Below, in pieces: positions 12,238 to 22,300 of a stretch of 64,000 bases of DNA. Made by a program: the position numbers and the translations under genes. The notes beneath the pieces are model-generated. The model did no database searches. It was given only the letters and a program-made list of their open reading frames with translations, and was not told the origin of the DNA. Numbering within the stretch: position 1 is the first letter of the stretch; each line of letters begins with the position of its first letter. Source of the DNA: Mesostigma viride (Eukaryota; Streptophyta; Mesostigmatophyceae; Mesostigmatales; Mesostigmataceae); the NCBI GenBank assembly GCA_009746045.1, contig RPFO01000299.1:1541307-1605306 (forward strand), given 5' to 3'.

Positions 12238-13044
12238 CTGGCTGTCCGCCGCGACACTCCCGGAGCTAGTGTATACCACCCCCCGGGGGGGCATTTTCTG
12301 GGGTGGGGGGGTGGGGGGGGTCTTGACCCCCGACCCCCCCCCCCCAGTTTTGGGGGGGGGGGGGGGGGGGTCGGCCCCCCAAAAATTTATATATCCTTAA
12401 GTGTATTAAAAAACAACTCTCTGCTTGGGCGCGGGTAGTTCCGGTGGGGCGCGGGTAGTTCCGGTGGCAAAACGCAGGGGAAGTGGCGCGGGGGGGGGGG
12501 AGCGGCCTCTGAGAAGTAAGGAATACTAAGCGAAAATGCCACGTAGGGGCACAAAGAGAGACTGGACTGAATCGTATTGAGTTGCTGCAAATCATGATGA
12601 AGGGAAGAAGGGTTTAGGGGAGGGGAAAGGAGTAATATTTATACCTGGGACGCAACAGGGTGTTCATTACTTGCATTCCTCACGGCCTGACCTTACGCGC
12701 GTCACTTGGCTCCCCTGGTCACATAATGCTCCTTTCTAAACCTTTCACCTATCACACTACCCTCAGTGGGTAACCAGCTGGTCGATACGTGGTACCTCTT
12801 AACCTACCGATATTCCGCTAGCTAAAAATACCCATTTACCCGGAAAATATTTATATTTCAGGGAGGGGGGGGGGGGGTCTGCATCCAAAACCCCCTAACC
12901 CCCCCCCCCCCCATTTTCTTGGGGGGGGAGGGGGGGGGTCCAACCCCTTACCCCCCGCCCCCCCAGTTTTGGGGGTGGGGGGGTGGGGGGGGGCTACCCC
13001 CCCCCCCTGTATACACTAGCTCCGGGAGTGTCGCGGACAGCCAG
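12238..13044. mobile_element. 807-bp terminal-inverted-repeat element with G/C runs
   Basis: The inverted ends start CTGGCTGTCCGC and continue GACACTCCCGGAGCTAGTGTATAC. They occupy 12238-12276 and 13009-13044 and differ by one 3-bp indel. TTAG flanks both sides (12234-12237 and 13045-13048) and may be a target duplication. Inside each end are long G and C runs arranged as near-palindromes (about 12280-12380 and 12860-13010). No transposase ORF is present, so this is a non-autonomous element of unrecognised superfamily. Confidence 0.75.
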
Positions 13045-13200
13045 TTAGCTTGGCTCAATGTCACCCCTCATCCTCTGCTGACTGCGCCCCATGTGCGGCG
13101 TTGAGTTGAGTTGAGTTGACTTCATTCCCGCGCCGGTGGTCCGACAGGGTTATTAATAGTGGATCCAAAACAGACAATTTCCGGGTAAATGGGTATTTTT
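12823..13200. repeat. 23-bp inverted repeat overlapping the TIR element
   Basis: AAAAATACCCATTTACCCGG at 12824-12843 (with a few more matching bases) recurs in reverse complement at about 13180-13200. One arm lies inside the 12238-13044 element and the other lies outside it. This suggests two nested or overlapping insertions, or an element whose true right end is farther right. Confidence 0.7.
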
Positions 13201-13795
13201 TATCAACCAATAGGAATAGTGAATCGTTAGGTTGATCGTCAGTGTTATTTTTAGTGGCGATACACCGCCAAATGTGGCGGTGTGGCACTTTTTTTGGCAA
13301 AATGTGGCGTTGCCACCCACTTTGACAGGGCTCCCAAGAAGCCACAATTTGGCCGTGCTGTTCTACTTCGTAGTTTCGTTTCGCCACAGGGTGGCCGTGC
13401 CTGAAGTTTACTCTAGTACAGGTTACGCCACAATTGGCGGTGTCAGCCGGTCTTCCGGTCGGCGTTCCGCCACAAGCCTCCCTAGTACTAGACTACTACT
13501 ATGAGTACTACTATGACTGACTGACTGCATAGTGCATGTACAGTACGTAGAGCCCGGCCGGCGGCCAAGTGCCAAGTGGCAAGTGGCCCGCTGCCCGAGA
13601 CCAGAGCACGGAGAGTGCACTGTGCAGACTGCAGCTTGTGTGCATTTTCACGACAGCTGGCTCATATAACAGCTGGCGAGTGGCGGCCTGGCGCCTCAGT
13701 ATTAAGTCACTCGCCAGCCATACTGCATTGACTAATGTGTTTCGACTTTCGGCACTAGTAATCGTTGTTGTTAATTTACCAAGTAGGAAAAATCC
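13045..13795. other. Non-coding leader of hAT-like element
   Basis: No gene is supported. The stretch is rich in TGGCG/CGCCA words (about 13255-13470), some of them inverted, which resembles the subterminal repeats often seen next to hAT transposase genes. I could not define matching terminal inverted repeats for the transposase ORF that follows. Confidence 0.4.
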
Positions 13796-15708
13796 ATGGC
13801 AGACGCTGGGCCGTTTAGGCCACCTGGGCCGCCGCAGGTAGTGAGGGGAGGAGAGAGAAGAAATAGTGTGTTTTATGGCACCGGGCTTGGCCGGAAGCCT
13901 TTGGCCCTCCCAGCCGGAATGCGATGCAAACCAATCTTTCCAGGTCCGAATGGAGCCTCCATTGTCGTTGGGAAAACCAAGGCGACGGTAGATCAGATCG
14001 CTCCCGAGGAGGCGAAAAGGCTTAGGTCGAAGGAGACGCGGGCTGCTGCTCGGCGGGTAGAGAGTGAGGGGGCGCCCGAACATCCCGAGGTGATAGGGGC
14101 AGACGCGAACTACATCAAGGTCAGCATTAAGGTCATGGACGGGGAAGTGGGGTCCGATGTGCCTTCGAATGGATGTGATGCGCCCCTCATTTCCTTGGTG
14201 CTGCTTTCCATTTTCGTAGCGCCACCTGCCAAGAGGGATTGGAAGGGCGCGGATGCCAATAGGAAGTGGAAACCCGAATGGGGGCTGCGTTTCCCATGGT
14301 TGCGCTATGACGAAGAGAAGGACGAAGCATACTGCGGCCCTTGCCGTGATGCCAAGGTCACCATCGGGCTGGGTAGGGGGACCAAGGTTTTCAAGATCGA
14401 CACTTTCAAGACACACGTTGTGGCTGACTCTCACGTGGCCGCCATTGCGAAGGAGAAGAGCGAGTGCCTGCGGGTGTATTCAGGGGAGGAGAGGAGCACG
14501 CAGAGCCGGCAGAGGCAGACGGTCATGGGCGAGTTTGCCCCCCCCCTGGTCAGCTGAGCAAGTCCGACCGACTTAAGCTCAAGCAGTTCAAGGCGATGGC
14601 GTACACCCTGGCGAAGGGTAAGCCTATGACTGATTATGAGTCGCTGCCAACGCTCCTTTGCGAATACGAGGAGATGAGGGACGCGCTCCCCTCCCACCAT
14701 TGGACTGACGGCTCAGGTTGGGAGATGGCGGAGGCGTTGGATGCCGTGTTGCTTGCTGACCTTAAGGCAAGGGTCGCCGCGGCTAGGTATGTCGCGGTCA
14801 CCGTCGATGAGTCCAAGGCCAATGATAACGTAGAATTCATGTCGGTGGAGGTGGCTTTTGTGGAGGATGGAATAAAGCAGCAGGAGTTTGTCACGCTAAA
14901 AAAGGTGACTGCGGTGGACGCCCTCTCCCTGCACAACGAGCTGTGCATAGTAATGCGAGGCATGCTCGGAATCACGGACGATCAGCTCGTGGTGAAGCTG
15001 GTTGGCTTCGGGTCAGATGGGGCATCGGTGATGATGGGGCAGCGGAAGGGTGTCGGGAAGAAGCTCTTGATGAGCAATGCACCCTTCCTCGTGCCCATGC
15101 ACTGCGCGCCGCACAAGCTCAGCCTGATAGCGAACGAGCTCAAGGGGAACTCCTTGTTTGCGCGGGTGGAGTCAATCCTCAAGTCAGCACACAACTGGGT
15201 GGCGCACTCAGCCATGAAGTCAGAGCAACTGAAGATGTGGCAGGGGATGCTGGGCACGGGTGGCCGGAAGCTGCAGCGCGTGTCCGACACACGCTGGCTT
15301 AGCGTGCAGGGGTGCCTCAACACGTTCCGCATTGAGTATCCTGCGATCGCCATGTGCTTGGCCACCTACCAACACAAGGAAGTGGAGCAAATGGCAGCAG
15401 CACAGGACTTGCTAGCCAACATGCTGGACATTGACACCCAGCTCGGGGTGGTCGTGTTCGCGCGCATGCTGGATGCCATGAATTTCTTGGTCAAGCAGTG
15501 CCAGCAGCAGGACCTGCAGCTCGACACCCTTGCCCATGCGATCGAGGACTGCAAGACAACAATCCGTGATGAGTATGTGGAAGGGCCCAAGGTGTTCACT
15601 GGGACCCTCTGGAAGGGGTTTATAGACTTGGATGCCGACACGTCACCCTTTCTCACCGACCGCGGCGAGGTTTTCCGCATTACTGCCAGGAAATGGAACA
15701 CCCGGTAA
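13796..15708 (+). pseudogene. hAT-like transposase (ZNF862/C17orf113-type), frameshifted and truncated
   Basis: The first part (ATG at 13796) has a TTF/BED-like zinc finger: FPWLRYDEEKDEAYCGPCRD followed by FKTHVVADSHVAAI. The second part is in another frame from about 14540. It carries the hAT/DUF4371-type core: AARYVAVTVDESKANDN, LVGFGSDGASVMMG, LVPMHCAPHKLSL and SDTRWLSVQGC. The switch falls on a run of nine C residues at 14538-14546, so a one-base indel there explains the break. The frame ends at 15708, before the C-terminal hAT dimerisation region, so the 3' end is also lost. The element is probably immobile. A domesticated two-exon gene is less likely because no good intron spans the C run. 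Confidence 0.8.
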
Positions 15709-16560
15709 CATGTCCTAGGCTTCGCGATAGCGACCCCTTCCCATTGGGCGGAAGTAATGCGCGTGGCGATCGGTCAGGGCCCCCAGTGGATGCGTGGCTA
15801 GGTGGTGGCCGTGTGTGGGCGTGTGGGGGCAGGTGGCAGTGTGTGTGTGTGGTGGGGGCGGTGGGGGTGTGGGAAGGGCGTGAGAGTTTGGATAGGCTTC
15901 TCCGGACGCGGGCATAGAAGGCTATCCACGTATACCCGGTGGGCAGCCGTTCTGGGTGGACGAGTGTCTTTTTTTGAAATAGAAGCCTATCCACGACCAA
16001 AGGGCGGGAGTGGCTGGAGAGGGCGTGCCAAATTCATTCGATGGGTGGGAGGGGGTTTGAGAGGGCTCGAGTTTGGATAGGCTTCTTTTGGTATTCTTCT
16101 TTTTTAGACAATAAGAGTAAGAATAATATGGGCTATAGGGCCAATATACGGATGCGTATATGGGGGTGTAGGGGGTATAGTGGTCAGGGGGGCGGGGAGA
16201 ATATTGTTGGAAGGGATTGTCAAAAAAGAAGGCACTCCAGAGAAGCCTATCCACGACCAAAGGGCGGGAGTGGCTGGAGAGGGCGTGCCAAATTCGTTCG
16301 ATGGGCGGGAGGGGGGTTGAGAGGGTTCGAGTTTGGATAGGCTTCTCTTTCGGACATGGGTGTATAGTGGGCGGGCGCGTCGTTTGGGGGGGTGAAGGTG
16401 GATAGGCTTCTCCTCGCGATCGGTTAGAAGGCTATCCACGTCGGGAGCGCGCGGTGGGGGTGCGAGTGCGATGCACTTGTGTGGGAGCGAGGGCTGGGGG
16501 GGGGGTCTGGGTGCAGACGCGCGCTAAAAATAAATGTGGGCGGATAGGTATACGCGCTCC
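15709..16560. other. Non-coding junction region
   Basis: No gene is supported. Most of it is occupied by the inverted 13-mer array described separately, within G-rich low-complexity DNA. The change from spliced host genes to compact virus-like ORFs happens in or near this interval, but I cannot place an exact junction. Confidence 0.5.
15888..16441. repeat. Array of eight inverted 13-mers (AGAAGSCTATCCA)
   Basis: TGGATAGGCTTCT occurs at about 15891, 16074, 16335 and 16401. Its inverse, AGAAGCCTATCCA or AGAAGGCTATCCA, occurs at about 15914, 15983, 16240 and 16426. The middle contains two copies of a unit of about 108 bp, each bounded by the 13-mer in inverted orientation (about 15983-16087 and 16240-16347). 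At both outer ends sits a close convergent pair with an 11-12 bp loop. The arrangement is symmetrical and could be protein-binding sites, hairpins or transposon subterminal repeats. Confidence 0.85.
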
Positions 16561-16689
16561 ATGGTGACGAGTTCAGTCCCTATATCCAGCATCGCAAGGA
16601 GGTCGTCGGTCGCGTCTCGCTTTCCCGCTCCCGTGGTGTTATCTGCGGGCATCTGCGGTGGCGTTCGCGCTGACGGCGGCGCTTGCCGT
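16561..16689 (+). pseudogene. Possible 5' end of viral ORF cut off by LTR-A
   Basis: An ATG at 16561 opens 43 codons without a stop, up to the insertion point of LTR-A. If the element and one copy of its target duplication are removed, this frame continues exactly into the frame that reaches the ATG at 24261 and ends at 25904. The 43 codons are rich in Ser, Ala and Arg and are not recognised. They may be a true N-terminus or just an open 5' leader. Confidence 0.45.
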
Positions 16690-17317
16690 AGTTAATATTG
16701 CCTGGCAAGCAATATTATTCTACTAAGCTACTTGGCTTGTAGAGATTCTACTTCCGGTTACTACAATCCAGAAACGGGTTCATTCTGATGAGTATTGCTC
16801 GAGATATGAGCAAGATACTGTTCTACTACATTCTACTTGGATTCGGTGATTCTACGGTGGTTCTTCAAGTGACACGTGGCATACGGCGTCTTGTCACAGT
16901 GTACGATAGGACATTTAGTCTCCGACACTGCGGTCTATTCAATACTATTGATTAGACGTAACAAATAGTGACAGGACTTGTGCGACAGGACACTGATGTG
17001 ACTATTTATGGATAACGAGTCGAGATCTGCTGGTCCAGAGTGAAGGACAGCAATATTGTGAGATGATCTGTCCTATCAGTCATCTGGATGTGACTGCGTC
17101 ACAATTAGTATATAACGAGCAGGACGCTGCCACTTGGTAGCACCACTTTCCCTGCACCTGTGTCCTCGCACCTTCGGCGACGGTTCTCACGTGCCTCGTG
17201 CGTTCTGTGCTGGTAACCATAACCAGCAACGTAAACCTATTGATTAATATAACTACTTCCTCTGTAGATATTAATCAGTGCAGGCTGAACCACAGTTCAG
17301 CCACAGTTTCGTTAACT
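16690..17317 (+). repeat. LTR-A left LTR, 628 bp
   Basis: Direct repeat of 23538-24165. It starts AGTTAATATTGCC and ends CGTTAACT. A TATATAA sequence at about 17109 is a plausible promoter TATA box, with transcription toward the internal genes. Confidence 0.97.
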
Positions 17318-17398
17318 CGAATTACAAGCGAGTTCGTAATCTACTGATTACGGCATTGATTTCTGGTGTCGGCAATTTTTACGGTGTTTTTCCATTAT

Positions 17399-17962
17399 AT
17401 GGGAAACACGCGTGAATATCGTGAGCCATCTCCCGAGCGTGCGTCGGCTCCATCGTCTTCAGGCTTTAATTTCAACGTTCAACGTACGGCGTCAACTGCT
17501 GCGCTGCATTCGCGTGCTGTTCAACCTTCGCTGTCTCAAGCGCTCGTCAGCCGGCCGCCAGTTTCTAACGATCTGCATCAGTTCGTCGACGACCTTACTC
17601 AAGATTTGGAAATCCTGTCGGAAAATTCCCATATTTTCCGAAGGCTTGCAGCGTCGGGATCAGACGAGCAAGCTCAAGTAATTTCGGCGCTTCGCACCTA
17701 CGGCTTGGGTGTTCTGGCGTTGGCGACAGCGTGGTCTGGAATTTCGGCGACTCTTCCGACTGTCGCAGTTCCGGTTAGCAACAACGGGTGGGCGTCGTCA
17801 GTCAACGGTATCATAAACGTCGCTGCTTCGATTCAGCGGCAATCAAACGCTGAGGAGCCAGGTGAAAACAGCGAGGGGCTTCCTGATTTATATCCGAGTA
17901 TTGTGCAGCAGATTTTGGATAACGTATTGCAGTTTCCGCGCGACGATATGCGGCTGGATTAA
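17399..17962 (+). CDS. LTR-A ORF0, unknown 187-aa protein upstream of Gag
   Basis: The first ATG after the LTR leader is at 17399. The product is rich in Ser, Ala and Gln at the N-terminus, followed by predicted helices (DLHQFVDDLTQDLEILSENS) and a mildly hydrophobic stretch (GLGVLALATAWSG). I recognise no domain. LTR-B has a counterpart of similar size and composition at the same place (52372-53080), which argues that the ORF is a functional part of this element family. It is in the same frame class as gag, but stop codons separate them. It may be an N-terminal Gag part or an accessory protein. Confidence 0.65.
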   Translation: MGNTREYREPSPERASAPSSSGFNFNVQRTASTAALHSRAVQPSLSQALVSRPPVSNDLHQFVDDLTQDLEILSENSHIFRRLAASGSDEQAQVISALRTYGLGVLALATAWSGISATLPTVAVPVSNNGWASSVNGIINVAASIQRQSNAEEPGENSEGLPDLYPSIVQQILDNVLQFPRDDMRLD

Positions 17963-18112
17963 ATTTTCTGTTATAATTAACAGAGAATTAATTCAGGAAA
18001 ATTTTTTTCGTGGTTCCAGAGCTTAAGGGATTAATTTATTAATTCCCCAGCAGTATTCTTTCTTCAGCATCGGCATCGGCATCGACAGTTGTCATCGGCA
18101 TTCGCAGCGACC

Positions 18113-19162
18113 ATGCAGGGTTTGGAAGACGGCGAGATACGCGGCGAACAAATGCTGCGGGGTCAGAATTTTAATCAGAATTTTAATCGCCCAGCAGCAG
18201 CAGAGCAGCCCCGCAGAGCCAAGGCCCAGGAGGGCTTTGCTATTCTTAACCAGCTTCCCAGTCTCAAGGAGCACTGGACTGTTAAGGATAAGGATATTAC
18301 CATTAGGCACCTTAAGGGATATAAGGGCTTATATAATGGTAACAATCCTCTGCAGGTGCTGTGTATGTCACAGTACCTTCTTAAGTGTCCCAAGAGGGTG
18401 CAGAAGTATGTAAATGACAAGTTTGAGGATGGAGATTCCTGGGAGGTTTTTATAGCTGAGTTTGAGGTGTTCCTAGATGATAAGAGGGCTAGTGATGGCT
18501 CCTTTTGGAAGAAGGAGTACATTGATTTCAAGGCTGAGGGTCTGATTCTGCAGGCATTTGAGGATTTTCAGGAGCTCAGGCACAATTGTGCTGGCAAGGG
18601 GTATGTAGTGTCAGATGAGATTGCCATGGATGATTTCCTAGGTAGCCTGGGATTGGATGAGGTCACCTTGGATAACCTGCAGGTGCACATGCGTACATGC
18701 ACCACCTGGGCTGCTATGGTGGCCAAGATCAAGGATTATTTCAGGGGCAAGTATGTGGGAGGCAAGAAGGAGGCAGACAAGGCCAGGGAGAAGCAGAAGG
18801 AGAAGGATAAGGTGGATATGGCAGCTGCAGCAGGGGGCAGTGTTCCCAAGGTCAAGGGCAACCAATGGGGGGGGCAGCCCTCCAACGGTTATGGTCCACC
18901 AAGGTCAGGGCCTTCCAAGCGGGGGGGCTTCCAGGCCAAGGGCTTCAGTGGCTTCAAGCGTCGTGGAGGTCCTTCCCAGGAGCAGCCAGCGGCTCAGCGT
19001 CCCAGATTTGATTTCAACAGGGTGGGGTCCCAGCGGGGACCACCTGGGGTGGGGACACCTCGTATCACATGTTATTTCTGTCACCAGCAGGGCCACATCC
19101 GTAAGGACTGCCCTAGCTGGCGTAAGCAAAGGGGCCAAGGTGGGTATAACAACCCAACCTGA
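18113..19162 (+). CDS. gag: LTR-A Gag
   Basis: Gag-like polyprotein of 349 aa from the ATG at 18113. The N-terminal two thirds is helical capsid-like sequence (EHWTVKDKDITIRHLKGYKG, WEVFIAEFEVFLDDKRASDG). It is followed by a Lys-rich stretch, a Gly/Arg-rich stretch and one CCHC zinc knuckle, CYFCHQQGHIRKDC (C-x2-C-x4-H-x4-C), near the C-terminus, typical of nucleic-acid-binding nucleocapsid. It ends with UGA at 19160-19162. The frame after that codon stays open into Pol. It assembles the retrotransposon particle by family analogy. Confidence 0.92.
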   Translation: MQGLEDGEIRGEQMLRGQNFNQNFNRPAAAEQPRRAKAQEGFAILNQLPSLKEHWTVKDKDITIRHLKGYKGLYNGNNPLQVLCMSQYLLKCPKRVQKYVNDKFEDGDSWEVFIAEFEVFLDDKRASDGSFWKKEYIDFKAEGLILQAFEDFQELRHNCAGKGYVVSDEIAMDDFLGSLGLDEVTLDNLQVHMRTCTTWAAMVAKIKDYFRGKYVGGKKEADKAREKQKEKDKVDMAAAAGGSVPKVKGNQWGGQPSNGYGPPRSGPSKRGGFQAKGFSGFKRRGGPSQEQPAAQRPRFDFNRVGSQRGPPGVGTPRITCYFCHQQGHIRKDCPSWRKQRGQGGYNNPT

Positions 19163-19210
19163 CGGGCTCAGCCTTCCCTGGGCTTGCTAGGGTCCGCCAG
19201 GGAGGGGGCT
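19160..19210 (+). promoter_or_regulatory. Gag-Pol UGA readthrough site with predicted stem
   Basis: The Gag stop is UGA followed by CGG, and the same frame is open from there into Pol. Seven nucleotides later a stem can be drawn: 19170-19181 (AGCC, TT, CCCTGG) pairs with 19197-19210 (CCAGGG, a 2-nt bulge, GG, GGCT), with a 15-nt loop. UGA-CGG plus a nearby 3' stem is the known type II readthrough context of several plant RNA viruses. Use of this site here is inferred. Confidence 0.7.
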
Positions 19211-19318
19211 AAGAGTGACCCCCCCATTACTCTGGATGAAGTTGATTTGCTCCCTGCACAGGTTGAGAGTCTCCCACTTAAGGTTGAGAGTCCCCCTGCA
19301 CAGGTTGAGGGTGCATCC

Positions 19319-22300
19319 ATGGAGGAAGAACACAATGGGGTAGTGACTGGGTCTTCCCACGTCACCATGGTGAAAGCAGTTACCACAAGGCAACAACGTT
19401 CCCACATGGCTCTTGGAGGTAGTTTGCGTACTCCTTCAATGTTGGAGCGTGGAAGTCCTGCCTTAGGGCAGGAAGCTCCTCTAGAGGAGGAGGGTGAGGC
19501 TGATGGCCTGAATGATGCAATGGGGAGCATGGTTGTAAGTGAGCGTGCTGTTCCCAGCACCTCACCTGTATTTAATAAAATGTCTCTTGTGTCAAACATT
19601 GCATTGAGATTGCATCACATGTTTGGTCATGCTGCCCAGGCACTCCAGTTTGCAAGGAGGCTGGGAGGGACATCTTTGTTTAATGCAGTAAAACAGGTTG
19701 CTGAGGCTTGTTCCTGTAGGCTGGTTGCTCCCAAGCCTAAGAAGTCTCATGTCAGACAACCTGTGTTGCAGCCTGGATATGTACAATGTGATATCCAAGA
19801 AATCAGGAAACTGATTTTGTTGGTTGGTGTTGATAGATATACCAAGTACAAGGTGCTGGAGCTGTTGCAAGACAAGTCTAAGCCATGTTTGGTGGCTGGG
19901 CTCCAGGCTATCAGATCCAGAATGAAACCAGTGATCCAGCTGCAGTGTGATTTAGAATTTGAGTGCTGCATGGGGAATGAAGACCTCCCTGAGTTATTTA
20001 TTGTACACAGGGAGTCCCATGGCAGTCAAGGCGTGGTGGAGAGGACAATCAGAGAACTCAAGACTATTCTGCTGACGGAGAAGAAGATTCCAAGATTGGT
20101 TCCAGCTATTATCAAGACGGCCTGGTTAAGGTCAGTTGAGGACAGATTGAATGTCAGGGCATCCATGTATGTTGGAGAGGTCCCTGTGACTCCATTATCA
20201 TTGCATCTTCGGGAGCTCCCTACTGAGGTTGAGCAAGCCTGGAAAGATAGCCTTATGTTCAAGTTTGCCAAGTTGAGGCAGAAAGACAAGGGCTGGAGTG
20301 TTCTGAAACCTGTTGTTGGCCAGAGGGTAATTGTGTGGAAAGAGCCCAAGCTTGCAGGCAAGCGTGGTAGCTGGCACCCTGGAGTAGTGACCAGGGTGGA
20401 ACTAGCTGGGCACAAGTGCTGGGTGAAGATGGAGGATCCTCCCCAGAATGTGCACCGTCTGTCGTGGTCATATGTACGTCTAAGGGGTGCTGAAGCAGAG
20501 GCAGTAGCTCCTGATGTGACAACCTTGCCAGTTGGTCATGACGTCATCCCTGATCATCACGTTCAAGCTGGAAGTAATCCCCGGGTAAGTCCTGGCCAGA
20601 CCCCTGGATCGGTTAACTTTCCATCCTTAGGACAGGCAGATGTGGTCCCCTCTAGCCTCACTAAGCATAGAGGTGTGGGCCTGAAAGATGTGGTGCTGGC
20701 TATGCAAAAAGCCAAGCAAGGACCTCGGGTGTCCAAGCTCAGCCAGTTGGAGGAGTCCGAGGATGCTGTCCTAGAGGTAGATACCAATGCTGAGGTTTCT
20801 GTTATGGGATCTCAACATACAGGTCAACGGCAGGTGCTTTCGCCTAGTTGTGCTTGGGTGTCTGACTTTAGTGGCAGGACACACATTATGGTATTGGGAG
20901 AGGTGCTGGTACCCTTCATGGGTGAGGATGTCACATTTCTTGTGCTTGAAGATTATGATGGCCCTATCATCTTGGGTCAAAATTTTCTGAGCTCTCCTAG
21001 AATTGTTGTGGCATCTGATAAGCTGAGAAAGTTTGGCTGGGGTAGCATACCCTTGGTCAATTTTAAAACCTCCCTTGCCAGTGTATTTAATTCTGTGAAA
21101 GCGATCAAGAATGTGCAGTGGCCTGAGAATCAGATTCCTGTGGCTTCCAGTCTTGTTATGCCAGCTGCTCTACACCCTAGCAGTATTGGTATTACTAAGA
21201 GATCACTGGCTGCTCATTCTCCTCTTAGCTATGATCAGCTTGTCCAGGAAATGAGTTCTCCTCTAATGTTTGAGGCCTGGAGGCTAGCATTTGCCAAGGC
21301 TCTAGAGGAGTGGTTGCAGTTTGACTGCTGTCAGCCTGTGAATGAAGTTCCCCCATACAGTACACGGTTGAAGCTCAGATTCGTCATCAAGCGGAAGGAG
21401 GTGGAGGGGGTGTCTGTTCCCCATGTGCGTCCAGTTCTCAATGAATACCGTGGTACTGGGGATCTTCTGGGCGAGGAGTTGTATACACCTGGGATGCTAC
21501 ATGATACATGGCGTATTTTATTGTGCCTGTATGTCGGTATGCTGAACCAGGGTGCTGATATGTCTTCAGTTCTGCTAGATTTCAAGAGAGCATTTCTGAA
21601 GGGTGATCCCAGTGTGGCTCAGCAGGTGTGGCATTGTGAAACTCCATTTCATGTGCCAGTTCCTGTAGCCTGGCAGGCAGAGCTCCAGTCTAGCTACCTG
21701 CTGATTCTGAAGGGTCTAGAAGGTCTCAGGTCCAGTCCCATCATTTGGAGGCTCACCTTGGAAGACTTCTTGACTAAACACTGTGGGTTGAAGGTGTCAT
21801 CTGTGGACCCATGTTTATTGCTGGGTAGGTGGCATGATTTACCTGTGTATGCTAGCCTGCATGGTGATGACTTGCACTTGATTGCTCCCACTAAGTGGTT
21901 GAGTCAGTTTGTGCCCATCATTAATGATGCATTTCCTTTGGGAAAAGAATTGTGGCAGAAGCCTGGAGAGGCTGTCACGTTCTGTGGAATGCAGGCTACA
22001 TTGGTTCAGGAGGGGAGTCAGTGGCTGATTAAGCTGCAGGCGGGCAATGACTACAAGAGTACCATTCTTCAATCTGTTCCAGAGGTCATGACGTCATCCA
22101 TTGCACCTGAGCTGAAAGGCAAGTTGGCCTGGTATGGCAGCATTTGTGGGCCTGACATGATGGTCCATAGCAGATCCCCTGATGATGTGCTAATTCTGGA
22201 GGAGCCTTCCCAGATTATTGCACATGTTAACAAGTCTCCTGGTATTACTTTAGCTGGGATTGATTTGTCTTTGCCATTTTCCTTGGATATCTATGTTGAT

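Noticed and set aside
13796-14557. Two-exon domesticated host gene in place of a broken transposase
   Set aside because: The frame change falls exactly at a C9 run, no convincing intron boundaries surround it, and the 3' end is also truncated.
15709-16400. G-rich plus-strand frames through the 13-mer array
   Set aside because: The translations consist of repeated Trp/Gly/Arg stretches imposed by the repeats and have no support as genes.
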